From Streptomyces chartreusis (GTDB lineage Bacteria > Actinomycetota > Actinomycetes > Streptomycetales > Streptomycetaceae), in assembly GCF_008704715.1 (NCBI RefSeq), contig NZ_CP023689.1, forward strand, positions 8,370,001-8,434,000: a stretch of 64,000 bases of DNA, written 5' to 3'. The notes below the pieces were generated by a model. The model was not told where the DNA came from. It saw only the letters and a list, made by a program, of their open reading frames with translations, and made no database searches. Positions 25,111 through 33,210 of the stretch are shown here, in pieces. Numbering within the stretch: position 1 is the first letter of the stretch; the number at the start of each line of letters is the position of its first letter. Position numbers and translations under genes: made by a program.

Positions 25111-26329
25111 TGGGCGCGAGGTCCGTTCCGGCGCCCCGGCGGCGTACGGCGACCAGGTCGGTGCGCGGCTCGCCGGCCGGAGCGGCAGCGGCGGCGGGCG
25201 TACCGCACACACCGCCCCCCTCGTGCGACCCGCACCCGGCGCCCTCGTGCGACCCGCAGCCCGCGCTGTCGTGCGAACCGCAACCGGCGGCCTCGTGCGA
25301 ACCGCAGCCGCCCCCGGCCGTCTCCGTCCGGTGCTCGGGCAGCGTCACCTGGTCGGTGCCCTCCACCACGAAGCCGGCGTCGGCGATCATCTCCAGGTCG
25401 GCCTTGCCCGCCTGGCCCTCGGTCGTGAGGTAGTCACCGAGGAAGATCGAGTTGGCCAGGTTCAGGGCGAGCGGCTGCATGGTGCGCAGGTGGACCTCGC
25501 GGCCACCGGCGATGCGCACCTCGACGTCCGGGCACACGAACCGAACCATCGCCAGGATCCTGAGGCACCGCTGCGGGGTGAGGTTCCACTCCTTGGCCAG
25601 CGGGGTGCCCTCGACCGGGATCAGGAAGTTGACCGGCACCGAGTCCGGGTCCAGCTCGCGCAGCGAGTAGACGACGTCGACCAGGTCCTCGTCGCTCTCG
25701 CCCATGCCGGCGATGAGACCGGAGCACGCGGACAGCCCGGCCCCGTGCGCCTTCTGCACGGTGTCGACACGGTCGGCGTAGGTGTGCGTGGTCGTGATGT
25801 CCCCGTACGTCCCCTCGGACGTGTTGAGGTTGTGGTTGTACGCGTCGGCGCCAGCGTCGCGCAGCCGCTCCGCCTGGCCGTCGGACAGCAGGCCGAGGCA
25901 GGCGCACACCTCGACGCCCTCGTTCTGGTCCTTGATGGTCCTGATGGTCTCGGAGACCCGGTCCACGTCACGGTCGGTCGGGCCGCGCCCGGACGCCACC
26001 AGACACACCCGCTTGGCGCCACCCGCCAATCCGGCGGCGGCGGCCTGGGAGGCCTGGTCCGGCTTGAGCCAGGTGTACTTCAGGATGCCGGTGGTGGAGC
26101 CGAGGCGCTGCGAACAGTAGGAGCAGTCCTCGGGGCACAGGCCCGACTTCAGGTTGACCAGATAGTTGAGTTTCACCCGTCGGCCGAACCAGTGCCGGCG
26201 CACCTTGCCGGCCGCGGCCACCACATCGAGCAGGTCGTCGTCGGAAGTGGCGAGGACGGCCAAGGCTTCCTCGCGGGTCGGCAGCTCGCGCCGAAGCCCC
26301 TTGTCCACCAGCGTGTTCAGCAGGTCCAT
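25103..26329 (-). CDS. bioB: Biotin synthase with Cys/His repeat tail
   Basis: 408 residues. The radical-SAM cluster is CxxxCxxC in '[13 protein letters not shown]'; the conserved 'LVASGRGP', '[10 protein letters not shown]', '[11 protein letters not shown]' and '[10 protein letters not shown]' (Arg of the auxiliary [2Fe-2S] site) are all present. The core ends near residue 330. Residues 341-372 are four copies of an 8-residue unit GCGSHE(A/G)(A/G), followed by 'GVCG' and a basic tail, which adds about 70 residues to the E. coli-type enzyme. BioB inserts sulfur into dethiobiotin, sacrificing its [2Fe-2S] cluster. First gene of bioBAD, divergent from bioF. Confidence 0.95.
   Translation of the reverse strand: MDLLNTLVDKGLRRELPTREEALAVLATSDDDLLDVVAAAGKVRRHWFGRRVKLNYLVNLKSGLCPEDCSYCSQRLGSTTGILKYTWLKPDQASQAAAAGLAGGAKRVCLVASGRGPTDRDVDRVSETIRTIKDQNEGVEVCACLGLLSDGQAERLRDAGADAYNHNLNTSEGTYGDITTTHTYADRVDTVQKAHGAGLSACSGLIAGMGESDEDLVDVVYSLRELDPDSVPVNFLIPVEGTPLAKEWNLTPQRCLRILAMVRFVCPDVEVRIAGGREVHLRTMQPLALNLANSIFLGDYLTTEGQAGKADLEMIADAGFVVEGTDQVTLPEHRTETAGGGCGSHEAAGCGSHDSAGCGSHEGAGCGSHEGGGVCGTPAAAAAPAGEPRTDLVAVRRRGAGTDLAPNA
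25214..25309 (-). repeat. Four 24-bp repeats encoding GCGSHExx in bioB
   Basis: Four contiguous 24-bp units on the minus strand (25286-25309, 25262-25285, 25238-25261, 25214-25237) encode [24 protein letters not shown] and GCGSHEGG. Each unit has one Cys and one His in the same spacing. Confidence 0.9.
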
Positions 26330-26397
26330 GGGAGCTGATCCTGACGTACGGAGGGCGTCCGAGCCAAGGTGAGTTTGCACAACCCTGTCGTTTCGAT

Positions 26398-26415
26398 GTG
26401 TGGGTATTGCCACAC
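26398..26415. promoter_or_regulatory. Palindrome in the bioB-bioF divergent promoter region
   Basis: GTGTGG-GTATTG-CCACAC has perfect 6-bp arms and lies between the divergent bioB and bioF starts. Actinobacterial biotin genes are commonly controlled by a BioQ (TetR) or BirA-type repressor from one shared site; this is the best candidate I see. I cannot say which protein binds. Confidence 0.45.
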
Positions 26416-26502
26416 CGTGGGCGGGCCGCCGTACGGCTAGGGTCTGTCCACTGCCTACAAAAGCGACGTCTGCGTACCGCTCACCAAAGCCCCGGAGGAA
26501 CC

Positions 26503-27630
26503 ATGGCGTTCGGCTGGATCGACGAGCAGGCGGAGCTGCGCCGCCGCGCCGGGCTCGTACGGACCCTGCGCCCCCGGCCCGCCGAATCACCCCTCCTCGA
26601 TCTCGCGAGCAACGACTATCTGGGCCTGGCCCGCCATTCGGAGGTCACCGAGGGCGCGGCGCGCGCCTCGCGCACCTGGGGCGGCGGCGCGACCGGCTCC
26701 CGGCTCGTCACGGGGACGACGGAACTGCACGCCGAGCTGGAGCGCGAGCTGGCCGACTTCTGCGGCTTCGAGGCCGCGCTGGTCCTCTCGTCGGGCTACG
26801 CGGCCAACCTCGCCGCGGTCACCGCGCTGGCGCCGCACGGCTCGCTGATCGTGTCGGACGCCGGCAACCACGCCTCGCTCATCGACGGCTGCCGGCTGGC
26901 CCGGGGCACCACCCAGGTCGTCCCGCACTCCGAGCCGGAGGCGGTGCGCAAGGCGCTGCACACGCACGAGGGCACGGCCGTCGTCGTGTCCGACACCGTC
27001 TTCTCGGTCGACGGCGACGCGGCCCCGCTGGCCGAGTACGCCGAGGCGTGCCGGGAGCGCGGTGCAGGCCTGCTGGTCGACGACGCCCACGGCCTGGGCG
27101 TCCTGGGTGACGGCGGGCGCGGCGCGGCGCGGGCGGCGGGGCTCGCGGGGGCGGACGACGTCGTCGTCACCGTCACGCTGTCCAAGTCCCTCGGCAGTCA
27201 GGGCGGCGCCGTCCTCGGTCCCGCGCGGGTGATCGAGCACCTCGTCAACACCGCGCGGACGTTCATCTTCGACACGGGGCTCGCCCCGGCGTCCGCGGGC
27301 GCGGCCCTGGCGGCGCTCAGGTTGCTGCGCCGTGAACCGGAGCGGGCGGCGCGGGCGGGCGCGGTGGCACGTGAACTCCACGCGCGGCTGACCGCCGCGG
27401 GCCTGGAGGCGGTACGTCCGGACGCCGCGGTCGTCTCCGTGCGCGCCCCGTCCCCGGAGAAGGCCGTGCGCTGGGCGGCCGAGTGCCGTGCGGCGGGCCT
27501 CGCCGTGGGCTGTTTCCGTCCTCCCTCCGTCCCCGACGGCATCTCACGGCTGAGGCTGACCGCCCGCGCGGACCTCTCCGAGGCCGAGATCGAGCGCGCT
27601 GTTCGAGTGATCGGCGAGACACGACCATGA
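26503..27630 (+). CDS. bioF: 8-amino-7-oxononanoate synthase
   Basis: 375-residue alpha-oxoamine synthase. Signatures: '[17 protein letters not shown]', '[21 protein letters not shown]', '[18 protein letters not shown]', 'SVDGDAAPL', '[16 protein letters not shown]' and the PLP Lys in '[16 protein letters not shown]'. It condenses pimeloyl thioester with alanine. ATG 26503 follows GGAGGA. No bioC/bioH partner is nearby, so pimelate supply is encoded elsewhere. Confidence 0.95.
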   Translation: MAFGWIDEQAELRRRAGLVRTLRPRPAESPLLDLASNDYLGLARHSEVTEGAARASRTWGGGATGSRLVTGTTELHAELERELADFCGFEAALVLSSGYAANLAAVTALAPHGSLIVSDAGNHASLIDGCRLARGTTQVVPHSEPEAVRKALHTHEGTAVVVSDTVFSVDGDAAPLAEYAEACRERGAGLLVDDAHGLGVLGDGGRGAARAAGLAGADDVVVTVTLSKSLGSQGGAVLGPARVIEHLVNTARTFIFDTGLAPASAGAALAALRLLRREPERAARAGAVARELHARLTAAGLEAVRPDAAVVSVRAPSPEKAVRWAAECRAAGLAVGCFRPPSVPDGISRLRLTARADLSEAEIERAVRVIGETRP

Positions 27631-27689
27631 GTCGGCGTGACACGGCCCTGCTCGCACATCGGATGGAACTGATCAGAATCGATCAGGGT

Positions 27690-27704
27690 TGATCGGACCG
27701 ATCA
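27690..27704. promoter_or_regulatory. GATC-rich palindrome between bioF and the DUF397 gene
   Basis: TGATCGG-A-CCGATCA is a perfect palindrome within a cluster of GATCAG/GATCGG words (27669-27706) located between two convergent stop codons. It probably acts as a bidirectional terminator, though the repeated GATC words are unusual. Confidence 0.4.
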
Positions 27705-27710
27705 GGGTGG

Positions 27711-27938
27711 TCAGGACTGGAGCGCGGCCGTGAAACCCGCCCAGCTCTCGGGGGAGAAGAGCAGCGCGGGGCCGGCCGGGTCCTTGGAGTCGCGCACCGC
27801 GAGCAGCCCGGTCCAGGGACCGGAGTGCGGCCGTGCCGTCTCGACGCAGTTGTTCGCACCGGTGCTGTAGCTGCTGCGCAACCACCGTGCACCTGGCAGT
27901 TCGGTGCTGGACATGAGGTTCCGAGGCAATGCTGTCAT
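27711..27938 (-). CDS. DUF397 protein
   Basis: 75 residues with the DUF397 pattern: 'GARWLRSSYSTGANNCVETA' then 'VRDSKDPAGPALLFSPESWAGFTAAL'. These small proteins are encoded next to XRE/DUF5753 regulators and, in the WhiJ/BldB-type systems, are thought to counteract or bind them. AGGAGG precedes ATG 27938. A second in-frame ATG exists 8 codons in. Confidence 0.92.
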   Translation of the reverse strand: MTALPRNLMSSTELPGARWLRSSYSTGANNCVETARPHSGPWTGLLAVRDSKDPAGPALLFSPESWAGFTAALQS

Positions 27939-27947
27939 GGTGCCTCC

Positions 27948-28817
27948 TTACACACCGCCACCTAGCGCGGCGATGTAATCCAACGATTCCTCGGGCGAAA
28001 GGGCGTGGATCCGAAGGGTGTTGAAGGCCTCCGTGTAGGCCTGGAGGTCTTCTTTCCGTTCGAGGTAGAGGCTACTCGTCAAGTGGTCGAGAACAACCAC
28101 ATCCAGATCAGAAGTGCTCGAAAATGAGAAGATAACGAAAGGGCCAGTGATGCCGACATGCTCGCCGGCCCTGAACGGCAGCACCTGAAGACGGACTTGG
28201 GGCAGCCGGGCCGCCTCCATCAGCCGGCTCAGCTGCCGCGCCATCACCTCGGGCCCGCCGATCTCCCGGCGCAGCACCGCCTCGTCCAGCACCGCGCTCA
28301 GCTTCAGCGGCGGATCCGCGCGCAGCACGTCCTGCCTGGCCAGACGCACCGCGACCAGCGCGTCGAGGCGGTCGTCGGTGTCGCCGTCGAGCCCGCCGAC
28401 GGCGGCCCGGGTCACCGCCCGGGCGTACTCGGGCGTCTGGAGCAGGCCGGGCACCACCGACGTCTCCAGCGTGCGCATCGCCCTCGCCTGGGACTCCAGG
28501 CTGATGAAGTCCCGGTACGTCGGCGGCAGTACTCCGCGGTACGCGTGCCACCAGTGATGCCGGCCGCCGCCCTCGTCGGAGCCCGCCAACACCACCAGCA
28601 GCTCCCGCAGTTGGGCGTCCTCCACGCCGTAGACGTCGAGCAGTAACCGCACATCGGCCGGTTTCACCCCGCTGGCGCCGGTTTCGATCCGGCTCACCTT
28701 GGATTGATGCCAGCCCGCCAGCCGGGCCGCCTCACCGCTGGTGAGCCCCGCCCCGGTGCGTAACGCACGCAGTTCCGCGCCCAGTTTCCGGCGGCGTACC
28801 GCGGGACCGTGCTGCAT
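27948..28817 (-). CDS. XRE-family regulator with DUF5753 (WhiJ/AbaA-like)
   Basis: 289 residues. The helix-turn-helix is at about 10-65 ('RALRTGAGLTSGEAARLAGWHQSKVSRIETG'-type, in two parts). The remainder is the DUF5753 ligand domain ('FISLESQARAMRTLETSVVPGLLQTPEYARAV' in two parts, 'LSRLMEAARLPQVRLQVLPF'). Codon 58 (28644-28646) is TTA, so expression depends on the bldA tRNA. Forms an operon with the DUF397 gene (9-bp gap) and is divergent from an ATP-binding anti-sigma-like gene, the standard developmental trio of Streptomyces. Confidence 0.93.
   Translation of the reverse strand: MQHGPAVRRRKLGAELRALRTGAGLTSGEAARLAGWHQSKVSRIETGASGVKPADVRLLLDVYGVEDAQLRELLVVLAGSDEGGGRHHWWHAYRGVLPPTYRDFISLESQARAMRTLETSVVPGLLQTPEYARAVTRAAVGGLDGDTDDRLDALVAVRLARQDVLRADPPLKLSAVLDEAVLRREIGGPEVMARQLSRLMEAARLPQVRLQVLPFRAGEHVGITGPFVIFSFSSTSDLDVVVLDHLTSSLYLERKEDLQAYTEAFNTLRIHALSPEESLDYIAALGGGV
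28644..28646 (-). other. In-frame TTA codon in the XRE regulator gene
   Basis: Codon 58 on the minus strand (Leu in 'ADVRLLL') is TTA. It places the WhiJ-like regulator under bldA control and ties the trio to the developmental switch. Confidence 0.8.
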
Positions 28818-29030
28818 GGGCTACTCCTTACTCCAACCGAGCCACCCAAATACGGTCTGCCGTCGCAGAGTTCACCGCTTCGAGCGACAGATATATGCAT
28901 ATCTTGGTGGATCGCCACCCGTGACGGGTGCGGTAATGGCAGTCTGGCGACGAAGCACCAGTCCGGGACCGTACTCGAACCATCCGCTCCGTGTCGGACT
29001 ACGGTCCCGTGGGAAAGGGACGACGTCGCC

Positions 29031-29489
29031 ATGGCAGATCACCTGGAAGCATCCGTCACTCTGCCGAGCGATCCCGCCTCGGTCTCCGCGGCCCGGGCCT
29101 ACGTGCTCACCACCCTCGCCGAATGGGGCCTGCCACCGGACACGGAAGTGGCCGACACCATCCGCCTGATCGTCTCCGAACTCACCACCAACGCCGTACA
29201 GCACACCCTCGGCCAGTCACCCACCTTCACGGTGGACCTCGCGCTCGACCGTGACGAACACCTGCGCATCGGTGTCACCGACAGCCATCCGCGTTTCCCC
29301 AAGCGGCTGCCGGCCGCCGTGCAGCAGGACAACGGACGCGGCATGGTGATCATCCGCTGGCTGACCGCGGAATGCGGCGGCAAGCTGAGAGTGCGCCCCA
29401 CCCGCGAGGGCGGCAAGACCGTCTCCATCGAACTGCCGTGGACGGTCCCCGCCGAACCGGTCGCCGCAGCGGGACCGCAGGAGTCCTGA
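29031..29489 (+). CDS. ATP-binding protein of the RsbW/anti-sigma kinase family
   Basis: 152 residues forming one HATPase domain: 'DTIRLIVSELTTNAVQHT' (N box) and 'VTDSHPRFPKRLP', 'NGRGMVIIRWLTAECGG' (G boxes). No transmembrane or dimerisation helix, as in RsbW-type anti-sigma factors. Divergent from the XRE/DUF397 operon with 213 bp between. Its likely role is regulation by protein binding or phosphorylation of an unknown partner in the same developmental module. ATG 29031 lies downstream of GGGAAAGGGACG. Confidence 0.88.
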   Translation: MADHLEASVTLPSDPASVSAARAYVLTTLAEWGLPPDTEVADTIRLIVSELTTNAVQHTLGQSPTFTVDLALDRDEHLRIGVTDSHPRFPKRLPAAVQQDNGRGMVIIRWLTAECGGKLRVRPTREGGKTVSIELPWTVPAEPVAAAGPQES

Positions 29490-29493
29490 CCCT

Positions 29494-30417
29494 TCACGGC
29501 TGCAGCGGCTGCCCGGAGCGGGCGAACGTGCCGCGCAGCAGAGCCCGGAAGGCGTCCGCGGCGGGAGCCGCCTCGTCGCCGCGGTAGGCGACCGAGATCG
29601 TACGGCGCAACCGCCCGCCTTCCAGCGCGCGCACCCCCACCGGAGCGACCGACGTGCGCGCCACCATCTCCGGTACGACCGCGACTCCGAGCCCCGCACT
29701 GGCCAGGGCGCACACCAGCAGATACCCCGGCGTCGCCACCAGCACCGACGGCATGGCCCCCGCCTCGGTCAGCGCCGCCTCCACACCCCGCCGAGCCGGA
29801 GCGTCCGGCGCCATGCTGATCAGCGGCTGCCCGGCCAGCTCGGTCAGCGGCAGCCGCGTGGCGCCGCTGGTGAGCACATGGCCCGGCGCGGACACCAGGA
29901 CCAGTTCCTCGACGAGGATCGGCTCGACGCCCACCGACGCGGGCAGCGGGGCCGGTTCCGCGGGCTCGTAGGTGTGCGTCAGCGCCAGATCGACCTCGCC
30001 CGCCGCCACCGCGGCGACACCGGCCGACGGTTCGTAGTCGGCGACCGTCAGCTCCACGTCCGGATGCGCCCGGCGGAAGGCGCTCAGGGCCGGCGGCAGC
30101 AGATGGATGCCGGCCGTCTGGAAGGTGCCGAGCCGCAGCGTGCCGCCGGACAGGCCGGTCAGCCGGGCCAGCTCGTGCCGGGCCCGGTCCAGCTCGTCGA
30201 GCACCCGCCGCGCCCGGGCCACCAGCAGCTCACCCGCACCCGTCAGCCGCGTGCCCCTGTGATGCCGTACCAGAAGGGCCGTGCCCGCCTCGCGCTCCAG
30301 CTTGGCCAGCTGCTGGGAGAGCGCGGGCGTGGTGTACCCCAGCCGTTCGGCGGCGCGGGTGATCGAGCCGGCCTCCGCGACCGCCACCAGGGCGGCGAGC
30401 CGGACCGGGTCGTACAT
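29494..30417 (-). CDS. LysR-family transcriptional regulator
   Basis: 307 residues. Winged helix-turn-helix at 1-60 ('RLAALVAVAEAGSITRAAERLGYTTPALSQQLAKLE'-type, in two parts) and a periplasmic-binding-protein-like effector domain from about 90. Complete. Divergent from a LysE-family exporter gene, which it probably controls, as ArgP/LysG control LysE exporters. Candidate sites lie in the 108-bp intergenic region. Confidence 0.93.
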   Translation of the reverse strand: MYDPVRLAALVAVAEAGSITRAAERLGYTTPALSQQLAKLEREAGTALLVRHHRGTRLTGAGELLVARARRVLDELDRARHELARLTGLSGGTLRLGTFQTAGIHLLPPALSAFRRAHPDVELTVADYEPSAGVAAVAAGEVDLALTHTYEPAEPAPLPASVGVEPILVEELVLVSAPGHVLTSGATRLPLTELAGQPLISMAPDAPARRGVEAALTEAGAMPSVLVATPGYLLVCALASAGLGVAVVPEMVARTSVAPVGVRALEGGRLRRTISVAYRGDEAAPAADAFRALLRGTFARSGQPLQP

Positions 30418-30449
30418 GCGGCCCTCCCTCCGCGTCGGTCACGCATCTG

Positions 30450-30484
30450 CCTTAAGAAGTGCTTTAGGGATTGCCAGAATATTC
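30450..30484. promoter_or_regulatory. Candidate LysR operator sites
   Basis: CCTTAAG-AAGTG-CTTTAGG (30450-30468, one mismatch) and the perfect palindrome GAATATTC (30477-30484) lie side by side between the divergent LysR and LysE genes. Both are AT-rich in a GC-rich genome, the usual setting for LysR recognition and activation sites. Confidence 0.45.
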
Positions 30485-30525
30485 GAAATACCTACTGAAG
30501 GCTTGCGGGCGGCACGCTGGGGTCC

Positions 30526-31140
30526 ATGGACGCTCAGCTCATCGCCTTCACCGGTGTCTCCGCCGGCCTGGTCGCCATGCCCGGGGCCGACTTCACCGTC
30601 GTCGTACGCAACGCCCTCGTCTCCCGCCGGGCCGGCATCGCCTGTGCGCTCGGGATCGGCGCGGGGCTGCTGGTGCACGTGACGATGGCGGTCGTCGGCG
30701 TGGCGGCGGTCCTGGCCGCCGTACCGGCGCTGTTCCGCGCGCTCCAGCTGGTCGGCGGCGTCTATGTGCTGTACCTGGGCGTGCAGACCCTGCGGCAGCG
30801 GCCCACCGAAGTCGTTGACACGCGCGAGGAGTCCACCGCGCGGCCACTGCGACAGGGCTTCGTGACCAACGCCCTCAACCCGAAGGCGTCCCTCACGTTC
30901 CTCAGCGTGCTGCCGCAGTTCGTGCCCGCGGGCGCTCCGGCCCTGCCCCGGACACTGCTGCTGGCCATGATCGTGCTGGCCATCGCCCTGGTGTGGTTCC
31001 AGGTGGTCGCCCTGCTGGTGGACCGGCTCGGCAGATGGCTGCGCCGGCCGCGCGCCGCACGTGCGGTCACGGTCGCCACCGGCGCCGCACTGACGGCCTT
31101 CGGCGCGGCCCTGCTCGCGGGGCCGCTGCTCGCCCTGTGA
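30526..31140 (+). CDS. LysE-family amino-acid exporter
   Basis: 204 residues with six predicted membrane helices and the family's N-terminal 'FTGVSAGLVAMPGADFTVVVRNAL' (two parts; equivalent to the PGP motif in RhtB/LysE), plus 'GGVYVLYLGVQTLRQRP' and 'GFVTNALNPKASLTFLSVLPQF'. RhtB-type members export homoserine, threonine or other small amino acids; the substrate is not predictable. Divergent from its likely LysR regulator. Confidence 0.92.
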   Translation: MDAQLIAFTGVSAGLVAMPGADFTVVVRNALVSRRAGIACALGIGAGLLVHVTMAVVGVAAVLAAVPALFRALQLVGGVYVLYLGVQTLRQRPTEVVDTREESTARPLRQGFVTNALNPKASLTFLSVLPQFVPAGAPALPRTLLLAMIVLAIALVWFQVVALLVDRLGRWLRRPRAARAVTVATGAALTAFGAALLAGPLLAL

Positions 31141-31148
31141 GGCCCCGA

Positions 31149-31184
31149 GGGCGGTGACGGCGCGTCAGGGTGCCGCCACCGCCC
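31149..31184. terminator. Bidirectional terminator between lysE-type and NlpC/P60 genes
   Basis: Arms GGGCGGTGACGGC and GCCGCCACCGCCC pair over 13 positions with one G-T pair, between two convergent genes and close to both stops. Confidence 0.65.
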
Positions 31185-31193
31185 CCGGGCAGG

Positions 31194-31667
31194 TCACTTG
31201 ACCCGGCCGTACCAGACGCTCCTGGTCCAGATCTTCTGAAGCTTGACCACGTCCCCGGTCTTCGGGGAGTGCCAGATCTTTCCCTTCCCGGCGTAGATGC
31301 CGACGTGGTAGACGTACGACCCCGAGTGGAAGAACACCAGGTCCCCGGCCTTGCGGTTCTTGGCCGAGATGTGGCGGGTCTTGTTGTACTGCTGGGCAGC
31401 CGTGCGGGGCAGCTTCTTGCCCGCCTTCTTGAACGAATACAGCGTGAGCCCCGAGCAGTCGAACCGGTTCGGGCCCGTGGCGCCCCACCGGTACGGGGAG
31501 CCCTTCTTGGAGGCCGCGACCTGAAGTGCCTTCGACGCCGGCGTGGCTGCCTCGGCCTCGGACGTGAAGCCGGGTGCCACTATCGAGCCGCCCACTGCGG
31601 CGATGGTGAGAGCCGAAGCCGTACCGGCCCGGACCATGAGCGACGGGACACGATTGAGCGCAGTCAT
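31194..31667 (-). CDS. Secreted NlpC/P60 (C40) peptidoglycan peptidase
   Basis: 157 residues: signal peptide to about residue 37 ('TSEAEA-ATPASK'), then an NlpC/P60 domain with catalytic Cys in 'RFDCSGLTLYSFKKAG' and His in 'YVYHVGIYAGKGKIWH'. It should cut the D-iGlu-DAP bond or the equivalent cross-link region in the wall. ATG 31667 is chosen because the upstream 50 in-frame codons coincide with the riboswitch. Expression is probably set by c-di-AMP through that element, like other Streptomyces wall hydrolases. Confidence 0.9.
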   Translation of the reverse strand: MTALNRVPSLMVRAGTASALTIAAVGGSIVAPGFTSEAEAATPASKALQVAASKKGSPYRWGATGPNRFDCSGLTLYSFKKAGKKLPRTAAQQYNKTRHISAKNRKAGDLVFFHSGSYVYHVGIYAGKGKIWHSPKTGDVVKLQKIWTRSVWYGRVK

Positions 31668-31669
31668 GC

Positions 31670-31860
31670 GCAACCCTTCGTCAGCCGCCTGAGAAGGATG
31701 ACCTGTCGGATTCGGGCTGGCGAAGTTGCCCGGCCGCGTTGCCGCGGCTTCACCCCAAGGGTTGCTCGGATCGAACGAACGTCCGCTCCGGCGACCCGTC
31801 TTGCTCGGGTCCTCCACTCCTGCCGATCCACTCCTGTCGACCGGTCATCCGGGCGGCGGC
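31670..31860 (-). ncRNA. c-di-AMP riboswitch (ydaO-yuaA class)
   Basis: Read on the minus strand, the leader holds the conserved pieces of this class in order: a CCCG...CGGG hairpin (31793-31815), 'TTGGGGTGAAGCC' (about 31745-31757), an internal CCGCGGCAACGCGG hairpin, and the highly conserved 'CCCGAATCCGACAGG' (31702-31716), followed by 'CAGGCGGCTGACGAAGGG'. CAACCCTT pairs with GAAGGGTTG just before the start codon. In Streptomyces this riboswitch controls rpf and other wall-lytic genes; ligand binding normally turns expression off. Confidence 0.8.
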
Positions 31861-31982
31861 AGGACTCGGCGTCCGCCCGGACCGCCCCGCCGCTGTGGCG
31901 GGGGCTTGTCGTCAGACAGGGATCTTGACGCACGGATGAGCGAAATACCCAACGGAATCGGGGGTTTGTGGTGTTACTCACC

Positions 31983-32022
31983 ACTCACCCGTTCGGGTGG
32001 GTGACCCCCCGTTCGGGTGAGT
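31983..32022. promoter_or_regulatory. Paired inverted repeats upstream of the riboswitch
   Basis: ACTCACCCG (31983-31991) and CGGGTGAGT (32014-32022) are perfect 9-bp complements. Nested inside are two small CCCG-TT-CGGG palindromes. It lies upstream of the c-di-AMP riboswitch, in the expected promoter zone, and may be an operator. The rest of 31861-32222 shows no gene I can support. Confidence 0.45.
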
Positions 32023-32222
32023 GTCCAGGCACCCGAGGAGTCCCGGACCAGGGGCGGAGCGCGTGATTCCGTCTGCCGGTCATGCCTGTTGCGCAACCCT
32101 GACGGCCGCACGGAAGGAGGGCCGACTACGCCGAAAGGGGGTACGCCGTTCGGTCCGTTTCAACTCCGTTCCGGACGCCTCGGCAGTGGGCCGGGGCGCC
32201 CGGAATCCGGCTGTAGGGGTCG

Positions 32223-32531
32223 TCAACTGTCGGAGCGCGGGGGCACCGTGACGCGAGCCGTGCGGCGCTCGCCGTCCAGCACGCGCAACGCACGCGCCAG
32301 CGTGGGAGCGTGCAGCTCCGTCTCACCGCGCTGGTGCATCAGCGCCAGCGCGTCCCGCAGCTCGGTCGCCCTGCTCACGAGCGCCTGGGCGGCCCGCAGC
32401 CCGCGATAGGTGTCGCCGTGGTGCGCAGGGTTGATCCGGCCGAGCAGGTCCACGACGTCCAGATAACGGTCGATCAACTCGCCCTCCGCCCGCGTCAACG
32501 CGGGCAGCGGCGGCAATTCGGGTGGCAGCAC
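32223..32531 (-). CDS. Hypothetical protein downstream of clpP
   Basis: 102 residues, all-helical, soluble, no recognised motif ('LTRAEGELIDRYLDVVDLLGRINPAHHG', 'QALVSRATELRDALALMHQRGE', each a likely long helix). GTG start 7 bp after the clpP stop, so it is very likely co-transcribed. It could be a small helical partner or adaptor of the protease; this is inference from position only. Confidence 0.65.
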   Translation of the reverse strand: MLPPELPPLPALTRAEGELIDRYLDVVDLLGRINPAHHGDTYRGLRAAQALVSRATELRDALALMHQRGETELHAPTLARALRVLDGERRTARVTVPPRSDS

Positions 32532-32538
32532 CGGCCGG

Positions 32539-33174
32539 TCACCGCCCCGTGGGCGGAGCGAGCGTCTCCTTGCGGCTGGGGATGATCCGGTCCACCAGTC
32601 CGTACTCCAGCGCCTCTTGGGCGGTGAGGATCTTGTCCCGTTCGATGTCCTCGGCCACCTGCTCGCGGGTGCGTCCGGTGTGCCGGGCGAGCATCTCCTC
32701 CAGCCGGGCCCGCACCCGCGTCAGCTCGGCGGCCTGGATCGCCAGATCGCTGGCCTGCCCCTCGACCGGCTCGGTCAGCGCCGGCTGATGGATCACCACC
32801 CGCGCCCCCGGCAGCGCGAACCGCTTGCCCGGTGTGCCCGCCGCGAGCAGTACGGCGCCGCTCGACCCGGCCTGGCCCAGGCAGATCGTCTCCACGTCGC
32901 AGGAGACGAACTGCATCGTGTCGTAGATCGCCGACATGGCGCTGAACGAGCCGCCCGGTGAATTGATGTAGAGCGAGATGTCCTGGTCGGGGTCCTTGTG
33001 CTCCAGGTACATGAACTGGGCCATCACGTCGTTCGCCGACGTGTCGTCGACCGGTGTGCCGAGAAAGACGATCCGTTCCTCCAGCAGCTTCGAGTACGGA
33101 TCCTGCGTCCTGAGGCCGGAACTGGTGCGTTCGGTGAACTCGGGCAGTACGTAGCGGGCGGACGGTCGGGTCAT
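32539..33174 (-). CDS. clpP5: ATP-dependent Clp protease proteolytic subunit (ClpP5-like)
   Basis: 211 residues. Catalytic Ser lies in '[35 protein letters not shown]' (split: GQAGSSGAV; the usual form is GQAASMGA), His in '[11 protein letters not shown]' and Asp in '[21 protein letters not shown]'. The substituted nucleophile loop fits the accessory ClpP3/4/5 group of Streptomyces rather than ClpP1/P2. Location beside urease agrees with clpP5 in S. coelicolor as I remember it. Divergent from an orphan antitoxin-like gene. Gene number 5 is a positional guess. Confidence 0.88.
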   Translation of the reverse strand: MTRPSARYVLPEFTERTSSGLRTQDPYSKLLEERIVFLGTPVDDTSANDVMAQFMYLEHKDPDQDISLYINSPGGSFSAMSAIYDTMQFVSCDVETICLGQAGSSGAVLLAAGTPGKRFALPGARVVIHQPALTEPVEGQASDLAIQAAELTRVRARLEEMLARHTGRTREQVAEDIERDKILTAQEALEYGLVDRIIPSRKETLAPPTGR

Positions 33175-33210
33175 GGCTCACGCCTCCCTTGCCGGGGTGC
33201 CTGTAAAAAA

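Noticed and set aside
31668-31817. 50-codon N-terminal extension of the NlpC/P60 protein
   Set aside because: The region is the c-di-AMP riboswitch, and the downstream ATG is followed by a proper signal peptide.
32017-32409. 130-codon plus-strand frame upstream of clpP region
   Set aside because: Arg/Ser-rich, partly antisense to the small helical gene, no start signal.
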